From the NCBI RefSeq assembly GCF_051020975.1, contig NW_027478159.1, forward strand, positions 6,030,501-6,094,500: a DNA stretch of 64,000 nt. The letters are read 5' to 3'. A program made the position numbers and the translations under genes. Each line of letters opens with the position of its first letter. Positions within the stretch are counted from its first letter, which is position 1. The DNA is from Osmia lignaria lignaria. Lineage: Eukaryota; Arthropoda; Insecta; Hymenoptera; Megachilidae. Shown here piece after piece: positions 48,904-61,398 of this stretch. The notes below the pieces were generated by a model. The model saw only the letters and a program-made list of their open reading frames with translations. It was not told the origin of the DNA and did not search any database.

Positions 48904-51900
48904 TCAGATGCGTAGTTCTCGAGATATATCAAGATATTTAAAAGTTCCGAAGCCGCACCAACATAATAGAGATACAGAAACACCGTGGCCCCTTTCTTTG
49001 AGATAACTCTGCACTATTGCGAGCTGCAAATGCCACTTCCAGCTTAGCTGTGCAGAAGAAGAACAACAAGAAGAAGAAATATCTCGAAATATGTCCGTCA
49101 GGCCCCTTCCCTTGAGATAAATCTGCAAATATCTCGGAAACGAAGCGAGCTATGGCAAAATGTTAAGAGATCTTTTTTGTAGAGAATTATGTTTCCTACA
49201 ATTTACGTTCTCTGATATTTTTTGATCAGAAGCGTAGTTTTCGAGATATATCGAGATATTTAAAAGTTCCGAAGCCGCACCAACATAATAGAGATACAGA
49301 AACACCGTGGCCCCTTTCTTTGAGATAACTCTGCACTATTGCGACCTGCAAATGCCACTTCCAGCTTAGCTGTGCAGAAGAGGAACAACAAGAAGAAGAA
49401 ATATCTCGGAATATGTCCGTCAGGCCCCTTCCCTTGAGCTAAATCTGCAAATATCTCGGAAACGATGCCAGCTATGGGAAAATGTTAAGAGACCTTTTTT
49501 GTAGAGAATTAAGTTTCCTACTTTTTATGTTCTATGATATTTTTTGATCAGATGCGTAGTTCTCGAGATATATCAAGATATTTAAAAGCTCCGAAGCTGC
49601 ACCAACATAATAGAGGTACAGAAACACCGTGGCCCCTTTCTTTGAGATAACTCTGCACTATTGCGAGCTGCAAATGCCACTTCCAGCTTAGCTGTGCAGA
49701 AGAAGAACAACAAGAATAAGAAATATTTCGAAATATGTCCGTCAGGCCCCTTCCCTTGAGATAAATCTGCAAATATCTCGGAAACGAAGCGAGCTACGGC
49801 AAAATGTTAAGAGACCTTTTTTGTAGAAAATTAGGTTTCCTACTTTTTATGTTCTATGATATTTTTTGATCAGATGCGTAGTTCTCGAGATATATCAAGA
49901 TATTTAAAAGTTCCGAAGCCGCACCAACATAATAGAGATACAGAAACACCGTGGCCCCTTTCTTTGCGATAACTCTGCACTATTGCGAGCTGCAAATGCC
50001 ACTTCCAGCTTAGCTGTGCAGAAGAAGAACAACAAGAAGAAGAAATATCTCGAAATATGTCCGTCAGGCCCCTTCCCTTGAGATAAATCTGCAAATATCT
50101 CGGAAACGAAGCGAGCTACGGCAAAATGTTAAGAGACCTTTTTTGTAGAAAATTAGGTTTCCTACTTTTTATGTTCTATGATATTTTTTTATCAGATGCG
50201 TAGTTCTCGAGATATATCAAGATATTTAAAAGTTCCGAAGCCGCACCAACATAATAGAGATACAGAAACACCGTGGCCCCTTTCTTTGAGATAACTCTGC
50301 ACTATTGCGAGCTGCAAATGCCGCTTCCAGCTTAGCTGTGCAGAAGAAGAACAACAAGAAGAAGAAATATCTCGAAATATGTCCGTCAGGCCCCTTCCCT
50401 TGAGATAAATCTGCAAATATCTCGGAAACGAAGCAAGCTATGGCAAAATGTTAAGAGACCTTTTTTGTAGAGAATTATGTTTCCTACAATTTACGTTCTC
50501 TGATATTTTTTGATCAGAAGCGTAGTTTTCGAGATATATCGAGATATTTAAAAGTTCCGAAGCCGCACCAACATAATAGAGATACAGAAACACCGTGGCC
50601 CCTTTCTTTGAGATAACTCTGCACTATTGCGACCTGCAAATGCCACTACCAGCTTAGCTGTGCAGAAGAAGAACAACAAGAAGAAGGAATATCTCGAAAT
50701 ATGTCCGTCAGGCCCCTTCCCTTGAGATAAATCTGCAAATATCTCGGAAACCAAGCGAGCTATGGCAAAATGTTTAGAGACCTTTTTTGTAGAGATTTAT
50801 GTTTCCTACAATTTACGTTCTCTGATATTTTTTGATCAGAAGCGTAGTTTTCGAGATATATCGAGATATTTAAAAGTTCCGAAGCCGCACCTACATAATA
50901 GAGATACAGAAACACCGTGGCCCCTTTCTTTGAGATAACTCTGCACTATTGCGACCTGCAAATGCCACTTCCAGCTTAGCTGTGCAGAAGAGGAACAACA
51001 AGAAGAAGAAATATCTCGGAATATGTCCGTCAGGCCCCTTCCCTTGAGCTAAATCTGCAAATATCTCGGAAACGATGCCAGCTATGGGAAAATGTTAAGA
51101 GACCTTTTTTGTAGAGAATTAAGTTTCCTACTTTTTATGTTCTATGATATTTTTTGATCAGATGCGTAGTTCTCGATATATATCAAGATATTTAAAAGCT
51201 CCGAAGCTGCACCAACATAATAGAGGTACAGAAACACCGTGGCCCCTTTCTTTGACATAACTCTGCACTATTGCGAGCTGCAAATGCCACTTCCAGCTTA
51301 GCTGTGCAGAAGAAGAACAACAAGAATAAGAAATATTTCGAAATATGTCCGTCAGGCCCCTTCCCTTGAGATAAATCTGCAAATATCTCGGAAACGAAGC
51401 GAGCTATGGCAAAATGTTAAGAGACCATTTTTGTAGAGAATTAAGTTTCCTACTTTTTATGTTCTATGATATTTTTTGATCAGATGCGTAGTTCTCGAGA
51501 TATATCCTGATATTTAAAAGTTCCGAAGCGGCACCAACATAATAGAGATACAGAAACACCGTGGCCCCTTTCTTTGAGGTAACTCTGCACTATTGCGAGC
51601 TGCAAATGCCACTTCCAGCTTAGCTGTGCAGAAGAAGAACAACAAGAAGAAGGAATATCTCAAAATATGTCCGTCAGGCCCCTTCCCTTGAGATAAATCT
51701 GCAAATATCTCGGAAACCAAGCGAGCTATGGCAAAATCTTTAGAGACCTTATTTGTAGAGAATTAAGTTTCCTACTTTTTATGTTCTACGATATTTTTTG
51801 ATCAGATGCGTAGTTCTCGAGATATATCAAGATATTTAAAAGTTCCGAAGCCGCACCAACATAATAGAGATACAGAAACACCGTGGCCCCTTTCTTTGAG

Positions 51901-52123
51901 ATAACTCTGCACTATTGCGAGCTGCAAATGCCACTTCCAGCTTAGCTGTGCAGAAGAAGAACAACAAGAATAAGAAATATTTCGAAATATGTCCGTCAGG
52001 CCCCTTCCCTTGAGATAAATCTGCAAATATCTCGGAAACGAAGCGAGCTATGGCAAAATGTTAAGAGACCATTTTTGTAGAGAATTAAGTTTCCTACTTT
52101 TTATGTTCTATGATATTTTTTGA
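48904..52123 (+). repeat. Mosaic rich in hybrid monomers between two ordered blocks
   Basis: Ten monomers. Hybrids include 49548 and 51158 (S-type start with AAAGCTCCGAAGCTGC and GAGGTAC, then AAGAATAAGAAATATTTCG of another type) and 50514 (R-type start with TTTTCGAG and GCGACCTGC, then P-type GAAGGAATATC and AAACCAAGCG). Monomers at 49870 and 50192 are of the GCGATAAC and TTTTTTTATCAG types, otherwise found at 57-58 kb. No tandem period is visible. Confidence 0.82.
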
Positions 52124-55100
52124 TCAGATGCGTAGTTCTCGAGATATATCCTGATATTTAAAAGTTCCGAAGCGGCACCAACATAATAGAGATACAGAAA
52201 CACCGTGGCCCCTTTCTTTGAGGTAACTCTGCACTATTGCGAGCTGCAAATGCCACTTCCAGCTTAGCTGTGCAGAAGACGAACAACAAGAAGAAGGAAT
52301 ATCTCGAAATATGTCCGTCAGGCCCCTTCCCGTGAGATATATCTGCAAATATCTCGGAAACCAAGCGAGCTATGGCAAAATGTTTAGAGACCTTATTTGT
52401 AGAGAATTAAGTTTCCTACTTTTTATGTTCTACGATATTTTTTGATCAGATGCGTAGTTCTCGAGATATATCAAGATATTTAAAAGTTCCGAAGCCGCAC
52501 CAACATAATAGAGATACAGAAACACCGTGGCCCCTTTCTTTGAGATAACTCTGCACTATTGCGAGCTGCAAATGCCACTTCCAGCTTAGCTGTGCAGAAG
52601 AAGAACAACAAGAAGAAGAAATATCTCGAAATATGTCCGTCAGGCCCCTTCCCTTGAGATAAATCTGCAAATATCTCGGAAACGAAGCGAGCTATGGCAA
52701 AATGTTAAGAGACCTTATTTGTAGAGAATTAAGTTTCCTACTTTTTATGTTCTCCGATATTTTTTGATCAGATGCGTAGTTCTCGAGATATATCAAGATA
52801 TTTAAAAGTTCCGAAGCCGCACCAACATAATAGAGATACAGAAACACCGTGGCCCCTTTCTTTGAGATAACTCTGCACTATTGCGAGCTGCAAATGCCAC
52901 TTCCAGCTTAGCTGTGCAGAAGAAGAACAACAAGAAGAAGAAATATCTCGAAATATGTCCGTCAGGCCCCTTCCCTTGAGATAAATCTGCAAATATCTCT
53001 GAAACGAAGCGAGCTATGGCAAAATGTTAAGAGACCTTTTTTGTAGAGAATTATGTTTCCTACAATTTACGTTCTCTGATATTTTTTGATCAGAAGCGTA
53101 GTTTTCGAGATATATCGAGATATTTAAAAGTTCCGAAGCCGCACCAACATAATAGAGATACAGAAACACCGTGGCACCTTTCTTTGAGATAACTCTGCAC
53201 TATTGCGACCTGCAAATGCCACTTCCAGCTTAGCTGTGTAGAAGAGGAACAACAAGAAGAAGAAATATCTCGGAATATGTCCGTCAGGCCCCTTCCCTTG
53301 AGCTAAATCTGCAAATATCTCGGAAACGATGCCAGCTATGGGAAAATGTTAACAGACCTTTTTTGTAGAGAATTAAGTTTCCTACTTTTTATGTTCTATG
53401 ATATTTTTTGATCAGATGCGTAGTTCTCGAGATATATCAAGATATTTAAAAGCTCCGAAGCTGCACCAACATAATAGAGGTACAGAAACACCGTGGCCCC
53501 TTTCTTTGAGATAACTCTGCACTATTGCGAGCTGCAAATGCCACTTCCAGCTTAGCTGTGCAGAAGAAGAACAACAAGAATAAGAAATATTTCGAAATAT
53601 GTCCGTCAGGCCCCTTCCCTTGAGATAAATCTGCAAATATCTCGGAAACGAAGCGAGCTATGGCAAAATGTTAAGAGACCATTTTTGTAGAGAATTAAGT
53701 TTCCTACTTTTTATGTTCTATGATATTTTTTGATCAGATGCGTAGTTCTCGAGATATATCCTGATATTTAAAAGTTCCGAAGCGGCACCAACATAATAGA
53801 GATACAGAAACACCGTGGCCCCTTTCTTTGAGGTAACTCTGCACTATTGCGAGCGGCAAATGCCACTTCCAGCTTAGCTGTGCAGAAGAAGAACAACAAG
53901 AAGAAGGAATATCTCGAAATATGTCCGTCAGGCCCCTTCCCTTGAGATAAATCTGCAAATATCTCGGAAACCAAGCGAGCTATGGCAAAATGTTTAGAGA
54001 CCTTATTTGTAGAGAATTAAGTTTCCTACTTTTTATGTTCTACGATATTTTTTGATCAGATGCGTAGTTCTCGAGATATATCAAGATATTTAAAAGTTCC
54101 GAAGCCGCACCAACATAATAGAGATACAGAAACACCGTGGCCCCTTTCTTTGAGATAACTCTGCACTATTGCGAGCTGCAAATGCCACTTCCAGCTTAGC
54201 TGTGCAGAAGAAGAACAACAAGAAGAAGAAATATCTCGAAATATGTCCGTCAGGCCCCTTCCCTTGAGATAAATCTGCAAATATCTCGGAAACGAAGCGA
54301 GCTATGGCAAAATGTTAAGAGATCTTTTTTGTAGAGAATTATGTTTCCTACAATTTACGTTCTCTGATATTTTTTGATCAGAAGCGTAGTTTTCGAGATA
54401 TATCGAGATATTTAAAAGTTCCGAAGCCGCACCAACATAATAGAGATACAGAAACACCGTGGCCCCTTTCTTTGCGATAACTCTGCACTATTGCGAGCTG
54501 CAAATGCCACTTCCAGCTTAGCTGTGCAGAAGACGAACAACAAGAATAAGAAATATTTCGAAATATGTCCGTCAGGCCCCTTCCCTTGAGATAAATCTGC
54601 AAATATCTCGGAAACGAAGCGAGCTATGGCAAAATGTTAAGAGACCATTTTTGTAGAGAATTAAGTTTCCTACTTTTTATGTTCTATGATATTTTTTGAT
54701 CAGATGCGTAGTTCTCGAGATATATCCTGATATTTAAAAGTTCCGAAGCGGCACCAACATAATAGAGATACAGAAACACCGTGGCCCCTTTCTTTGAGGT
54801 AACTCTGCACTATTGCGAGCTGCAAATGCCACTTCCAGCTTAGCTGTGCAGAAGACGAACAACAAGAAGAAGGAATATCTCGAAATATGTCCGTCAGGCC
54901 CCTTCCCTTGAGATATATCTGCAAATATCTCGGAAACCAAGCGAGCTATGGCAAAATGTTTAGAGACCTTATTTGTAGAGAATTAAGTTTCCTACTTTTT
55001 ATGTTCTACGATATTTTTTGATCAGATGCGTAGTTCTCGAGATATATCAAGATATTTAAAAGTTCCGAAGCCGCACCAACATAATAGAGATACAGAAACA

Positions 55101-57275
55101 CCGTGGCCCCTTTCTTTGAGATAACTCTGCACTATTGCGAGCTGCAAATGCCACTTCCAGCTTAGCTGTGCAGAAGAAGAACAACAAGAAGAAGAAATAT
55201 CTCGAAATATGTCCGTCAGGCCCCTTCCCTTGAGATAAATCTGCAAATATCTCGGAAACGAAGCGAGCTATGGCAAAATGTTAAGAGACCTTATTTGTAG
55301 AGAATTAAGTTTCCTACTTTTTATGTTCTACGATATTTTTTGATCAGATGCGTAGTTCTCGAGATATATCAAGATATTTAAAAGTTCCGAAGCCGCACCA
55401 ACATAATAGAGATACAGAAACACCGTGGCCCCTTTCTTTGAGATAACTCTGCACTATTGCGAGCTGCAAATGCCACTTCCAGCTTAGCTGTGCAGAAGAA
55501 GAACAACAAGAAGAAGAAATATCTCGAAATATGTCCGTCAGGCCCCTTCCCTTGAGATAAATCTGCAAATATCTCTGAAACGAAGCGAGCTATGGCAAAA
55601 TGTTAAGAGACCTTTTTTGTAGAGAATTATGTTTCCTACAATTTACGTTCTCTGATATTTTTTGATCAGAAGCGTAGTTTTCGAGATATATCGAGATATT
55701 TAAAAGTTCCGAAGCCGCACCAACATAATAGAGATACAGAAACACCGTGGCACCTTTCTTTGAGATAACTCTGCACTATTGCGACCTGCAAATGCCACTT
55801 CCAGCTTAGCTGTGTAGAAGAGGAACAACAAGAAGAAGAAATATCTCGGAATATGTCCGTCAGGCCCCTTCCCTTGAGCTAAATCTGCAAATATCTCGGA
55901 AACGATGCCAGCTATGGGAAAATGTTAACAGACCTTTTTTGTAGAGAATTAAGTTTCCTACTTTTTATGTTCTATGATATTTTTTGATCAGATGCGTAGT
56001 TCTCGAGATATATCAAGATATTTAAAAGCTCCGAAGCTGCACCAACATAATAGAGGTACAGAAACACCGTGGCCCCTTTCTTTGAGATAACTCTGCACTA
56101 TTGCGAGCTGCAAATGCCACTTCCAGCTTAGCTGTGCAGAAGAAGAACAACAAGAATAAGAAATATTTCGAAATATGTCCGTCAGGCCCCTTCCCTTGAG
56201 ATAAATCTGCAAATATCTCGGAAACGAAGCGAGCTATGGCAAAATGTTAAGAGACCATTTTTGTAGAGAATTAAGTTTCCTACTTTTTATGTTCTATGAT
56301 ATTTTTTGATCAGATGCGTAGTTCTCGAGATATATCCTGATATTTAAAAGTTCCGAAGCGGCACCAACATAATAGAGATACAGAAACACCGTGGCCCCTT
56401 TCTTTGAGGTAACTCTGCACTATTGCGAGCGGCAAATGCCACTTCCAGCTTAGCTGTGCAGAAGAAGAACAACAAGAAGAAGGAATATCTCGAAATATGT
56501 CCGTCAGGCCCCTTCCCTTGAGATAAATCTGCAAATATCTCGGAAACCAAGCGAGCTATGGCAAAATGTTTAGAGACCTTATTTGTAGAGAATTAAGTTT
56601 CCTACTTTTTATGTTCTACGATATTTTTTGATCAGATGCGTAGTTCTCGAGATATATCAAGATATTTAAAAGTTCCGAAGCCGCACCAACATAATAGAGA
56701 TACAGAAACACCGTGGCCCCTTTCTTTGAGATAACTCTGCACTATTGCGAGCTGCAAATGCCACTTCCAGCTTAGCTGTGCAGAAGAAGAACAACAAGAA
56801 GAAGAAATATCTCGAAATATGTCCGTCAGGCCCCTTCCCTTGAGATAAATCTGCAAATATCTCGGAAACGAAGCGAGCTATGGCAAAATGTTAAGAGATC
56901 TTTTTTGTAGAGAATTATGTTTCCTACAATTTACGTTCTCTGATATTTTTTGATCAGAAGCGTAGTTTTCGAGATATATCGAGATATTTAAAAGTTCCGA
57001 AGCCGCACCAACATAATAGAGATACAGAAACACCGTGGCCCCTTTCTTTGCGATAACTCTGCACTATTGCGAGCTGCAAATGCCACTTCCAGCTTAGCTG
57101 TGCAGAAGAAGAACAACAAGAAGAAGAAATATCTCGAAATATGTCCGTCAGGCCCCTTCCCTTGAGATAAATCTGCAAATATCTCGGAAACGAAGCGAGC
57201 TATGGCAAAATGTTAAGAGACCTTTTTTGTAGAGAATTAAGTTTCCTACTTTTTATGTTCTATGATATTTTTCGA
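52124..57275 (+). repeat. Higher-order repeat: 8-mer of 2576 bp, two tandem copies
   Basis: Copies are 52124-54699 and 54700-57275, both exactly 8 x 322 bp. Order is P, Q, Q, R, S-hybrid, P with GAGCGGCAAATG, Q, and a monomer starting TTTTCGAG with GCGATAAC. Private variants are shared in place: ATCTCTGAAACG (52994 and 55570), GTGGCACCTTTC (53172 and 55748), GTGTAGAAGAGG (53238 and 55812) and TTAACAGACC (53350 and 55926). By eye only a handful of differences separate the copies, most of them in the last monomer (54378 against 56954). Confidence 0.95.
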
Positions 57276-58563
57276 TCAGAGGCGTAGTTCTCGAGATATA
57301 TCGAGATATTTAAAAGTTCCGAAGCCGCACCAACATAATAGAGATACAGAAACACCGTGGCCCCTCTCTTTGAGATAACTCTGCACTATTGCGAGCAGCA
57401 AATGCCACTTCCAGCTTAGCTGTGCAGAAGAAGAACAACAAGAAGAAGAAATATCTCGAAATATGTCCGTCAGGCCCCTTCCCTTGAGATAAATCTGCAA
57501 ATATCTCGGAAACGAAGCGAGCTACGGCAAAATGTTAAGAGACCTTTTTTGTAGAAAATTAGGTTTCCTACTTTTTATGTTCTATGATATTTTTTTATCA
57601 GATGCGTAGTTCTCGAGATATATCAAGATATTTAAAAGTTCCGAAGCCGCACCAACATAATAGAGATACAGAAACACCGTGGCCCCTTTCTTTGCGATAA
57701 CTCTGCACTATTGCGAGCTGCAAATGCCACTTCCAGCTTAGCTGTGCAGAAGAAGAACAACAAGAAGAAGAAATATCTCGAAATATGTCCGTCAGGCCCC
57801 TTCCCTTGAGATAAATCTGCAAATATCTCGGAAACGAAGCGAGCTATGGCAAAATGTTAAGAGACCTTTTTTGTAGAGAATTAAGTTTCCTACTTTTTAT
57901 GTTCTATGATATTTTTCGATCAGAGGCGTAGTTCTCGAGATATATCGAGATATTTAAAAGTTCCGAAGCCGCACCAACATAATAGAGATACAGAAACACC
58001 GTGGCCCCTCTCTTTGAGATAACTCTGCACTATTGCGCGCAGCAAATGCCACTTCCAGCTTAGCTGTGCAGAAGAAGAACAACAAGAAGAAGAAATATCT
58101 CGAAATATGTCCGTCAGGCCCCTTCCCTTGAGATAAATCTGCAAATATCTCGGAAACGAAGCGAGCTACGGCAAAATGTTAAGAGACCTTTTTTGTAGAA
58201 AATTAGGTTTCCTACTTTTTATGTTCTATGATATTTTTTTATCAGATGCGTAGTTCTCGAGATATATCAAGATATTTAAAAGTTCCGAAGCCGCACCAAC
58301 ATAATAGAGACACAGAAACACCGTGGCCCCTTTCTTTGCGATAACTCTGCACTATTGCGAGCTGCAAATGCCACTTCCAGCTTAGCTGTGCAGAAGAAGA
58401 ACAACAAGAAGAAGAAATATCTCGAAATATGTCCGTCAGGCCCCTTCCCTTGAGATAAATCTGCAAATATCTCGGAAACGAAGCGAGCTATGGCAAAATG
58501 TTAAGAGACCTTTTTTGTAGAGAATTAAGTTTCCTACTTTTTATGTTCTATGATATTTTTCGA
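57276..58563 (+). repeat. Dimer repeat (644 bp) in two copies
   Basis: 57276-57919 and 57920-58563. The first monomer of each has TTCGATCAGAGGCG, ATATATCGAG, CCTCTCTTTG and AGCAAATGCC. The second has TTTTTTTATCAG at its start and TTTGCGATAAC. The copies differ at GCGAGCAGC against GCGCGCAGC and at GAGATAC against GAGACAC. Confidence 0.88.
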
Positions 58564-59851
58564 TCAGAGGCGTAGTTCTCGAGATATATCAAGATATTTA
58601 AAAGTTCCGAAGCCGCACCAACATAATAGAGATACAGAAACACCGTGGCCCCTCTCTTTGAGATAACTCTGCATGATTGCGAGCTGGAAATGCCCCTTCC
58701 AGTTTAGCTGTGCAGAAGAAGAACAACAAGAAGAAGAAATATCTCGAAATATGTCCGTCAGGACCCTTCCCTTGAGATAAATCTGCAAATATCTCGGAAA
58801 CGAAGCGAGCTATTGCAAAACGTTAAGAGACCTTTTTTGTAGAGAATTAAGTTTCCTACTTTTTATGTTCTATGATATTTTTTGATCAGATGCGTAGTTC
58901 TCGAGATATATCAAGATATTTAAAAGTTCCGAAGCCGCACCAACATAATAGAGATACAGAAACACCGTGGCCCCTTTCTTTGCGATAACTCTGCACTATT
59001 GCGAGCTGCAAATGCCACTTCCAGCTTAGCTGTGCAGAAGAAGAACAACAAGAAGAAGAAATATCTCGAAATATGTCCGTCAGGCCCCTTCCCTTGAGAT
59101 AAATCTGCAAATATCTCGGAAACGAAGCGAGCTACGGCAAAATGTTAAGAGACCTTTTTTGTAGAAAATTAGGTTTCCTACTTTTTATGTTCTATGATAT
59201 TTTTTGATCAGATGCGTAGTTCTCGAGATATATGAAGATATTTAAAAGTTCCGAAGCCGCACCAACATAATAGAGATACAGAAACACCGTGGCCCCTTTC
59301 TTTGCGATAACTCTGCACTATTGCGAGCTGCAAATGCCACTTCCAGCTTAGCTGTGCAGAAGAAGAACAACAAGAAGAAGAAATATCTCGAAATATGTCC
59401 GTCAGGCCCCTTCCCTTGAGATAAATCTGCAAATATCTCGGAAACGAAGCGAGCTATGGCAAAATGTTAAGAGACCTTTTTTGTAGAGAATTAAGTTTCC
59501 TACTTTTTACGTTCTATGATATTTTTCGATCAGAGGCGTAGTTCTCGAGATATATCAAGATATTTAAAAGTTCCGAAGCCGCACCAACATAATAGAGATA
59601 CAGAAACACCGTGGCCCCTCTCTTTGAGATAACTCTGCATGATTGCGAGCTGGAAATGCCACTTCCAGTTTAGCTGTGCAGAAGAAGAACAACAAGAAGA
59701 AGAAATGTCTCGAAATATGTCCGTCAGGACCCTTCCCTTGAGATAAATCTGCAAATATCTCGGAAACGAAGCGAGCTATTGCAAAACGTTAAGAGACCTT
59801 TTTTGTAGAGAATTAAGTTTCCTACTTTTTATGTTCTATGATATTTTTTGA
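58564..59851 (+). repeat. Trimer repeat (966 bp), one copy plus the first monomer of a second
   Basis: The monomer with CTGCATGATTGC, GAGCTGGAAATG and CAGTTTAG, followed by CTATTGCAAAACG, occurs at 58564 and again at 59530, 966 bp apart. Between them stand two GCGATAAC monomers (58886, 59208). CATGATTGC is not seen elsewhere. Confidence 0.82.
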
Positions 59852-61139
59852 TCAGATGCGTAGTTCTCGACATATATCAAGATATTTAAAAGTTCCGAAG
59901 CCGCACCAACATAATAGAGATACAGAAACACCGTGGCCCCTTTCTTTGAGATAACTCTGCACTATTGCGAGCTGCCAATGCCACTTCCAGCTTAGCTGTG
60001 CAGAAGAAGAACAACAAGAAGAAGAAATATCTGGAAATATGTCCGTCAGGCCCCTTCCCTTGAGATAAATCTGCAAATATCTCGGAAACGAAGCGAGCTA
60101 CGGCAAAATGTTAAGAGACCTTTTTTGTAGAAAATTAGGATTCCTACTTTTTATGTTCTATGATATTTTTTGAACAGATGCGTAGTTCTCGAGATATATC
60201 AAGATATTTAAAAGTTCCGAAGCCGCACCAACATAATAGAGATACAGAAACACCGTGGCCCCTTTCTTTGCGATAACTCTGCACTATTGCGAGCTGCAAA
60301 TGCCACTTCCAGCTTAGCTGTGCAGAAGAAGAACAACAAGAAGAAGAAATATCTCGAAATATGTCCGTCAGGCCCCTTCCTTTGAGATAAATCTGCAAAT
60401 ATCTCGGAAACGAAGCGAGCTATGGCAAAATGTTAAGAGACCTTTTTTGTAGAGAATTAAGTTTCCTACTTTTTATGTTCTATGATATTTTTCGATCAGA
60501 GGCGTAGTTCTCGAGATATATCAAGGTATTTAAAAGTTCCGAAGCCGCACCAACATAATAGAGATACAGAAACACCGTGGCCCCTCTCTTTGAGATAACT
60601 CTGCACGATTGCGAGCTGGAAATGCCACTTCCAGTTTAGCTGTGCAGAAGGAGAACAACAAGAAGAAGAAATATCTCGAAATATGTCCGTCAGGCCCCTT
60701 CCTTTGAGATAAATCTGCAAATATCTCGGAAACGAAGCGAGCTACGGCAAAATGTTAACAGACCTTTTTTGTAGAAAATTAGGTTTCCTACTTTTTATGT
60801 TCTATGATATTTTTTGATCAGATGCGTAGTTCTCGAGATATATCAAGATATTTGAAAGTTCCGAAGCCGCACCAACATAATAGAGATACAGAAACACCGT
60901 GGCCCCTTTCTTTGAGATAACTCTGCACTATTGCGAGCGGCAAATGCCACTTCCAGCTTAGCTGTGCAGAAGAAGAACAACAAAAAGAAGAAATATCTCG
61001 AAATATGTCCGTCAGGCCCCTTCCCTTGAGATAAATCTGCAAATATCTCGGAAACGAAGCGAGCTATGGCAAAATGTTAAGAGACCTCTTTTGTAGAGAA
61101 TTAAGTTTCCTACTTTTTATGTTCTATGATATTTTTCGA
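59852..61139 (+). repeat. Four monomers transplanted from distant subfamilies
   Basis: 59852/60174 is the ATCTGGAAATATG plus TGAACAG dimer otherwise found at 27-30 kb. 60496 is a GGAAATG/CAGTTTAG monomer with TTCGATCAGAGG. 60818 carries TTTGAAAG, CAACAAAAAGAAG, CTCTTTTGTAG and a TTCGATCAG junction, a combination otherwise confined to about 9-29 kb. Confidence 0.8.
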
Positions 61140-61218
61140 TCAGATGCGTAGTTCTCGAGATATATCGAGATATTTAAAAGTTCCGAAGCCGCACCAACAT
61201 AATAGAGATACAGAAACA

Positions 61219-61268
61219 CCGTGGCCCCTTTCTTTGAGATAACTCTGCACTATTGCGAGCTGCAAATG
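61219..61268 (+). repeat. Internal subrepeat, short copy (shown in one monomer)
   Basis: Begins CCGTGGCCCCTT and ends GCGAGCTGCAAATG. It aligns with the segment 112 bp downstream: the first 35 aligned bases have 30 identities with one 2-base gap, and the distal parts match as GCGAGCT-GCAAATG against GCGAGCTATGGCAAAATG. Present in every monomer at positions 80-129. Confidence 0.85.
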
Positions 61269-61292
61269 CCACTTCCAGCTTAGCTGTGCAGA
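61244..61292 (+). other. Potential hairpin (shown in one monomer)
   Basis: TCTGCAC at monomer 105-111 can pair with GTGCAGA at 147-153, and within it AGCTG at 119-123 can pair with CAGCT at 137-141. An alternative local dyad is CAGCT-T-AGCTG at 137-147. Pairing is deduced from sequence only; whether it forms in DNA or in a transcript is unknown. Confidence 0.45.
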
Positions 61293-61315
61293 AGAAGAAC
61301 AACAAGAAGAAGAAA
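61290..61315 (+). repeat. GAA/CAA purine-rich tract (shown in one monomer)
   Basis: A 26-base stretch made of GAA and CAA triplets on the plus strand with no T, present once per monomer. The left half of the window often has CAACAAAAAGAAG here; P-type monomers have GAAGAAGGAATATC and some others AAGAATAAG. On the minus strand it reads as runs of Ser/Cys or Phe/Leu codons, which gives spurious membrane-like or low-complexity peptides. Confidence 0.9.
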
Positions 61316-61330
61316 TATCTCGAAATATGT

Positions 61331-61398
61331 CCGTCAGGCCCCTTCCCTTGAGATAAATCTGCAAATATCTCGGAAACGAAGCGAGCTATGGCAAAATG
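61331..61398 (+). repeat. Internal subrepeat, long copy (shown in one monomer)
   Basis: Begins CCGTCAGGCCCCTT and ends GCGAGCTATGGCAAAATG (monomer positions 192-259). Relative to the short copy it has an additional CTCGGAAACGAA-like stretch before GCGAGCT. A third, weaker relative may be the TCTCGAGATATATC region at monomer positions 14-36, which shares the GAGATAWATC core. Confidence 0.82.

Noticed and set aside
61154..61159. CTCGAG and TGATCA once per monomer as regulatory sites
   Set aside because: They are short palindromes inside a conserved repeat; several subfamilies lose one or both (TTTTCGAG, TCTCTAGA, CGATCAG, TGAACAG), so there is no sign of a required site. They serve only as markers for the 322-bp ladder.
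61360..61385. CENP-B box in the CGGAAACGAAGCG region
   Set aside because: On the minus strand TTCG is present, but the required A and the CGGG core at the right spacing are absent. Only a partial resemblance.
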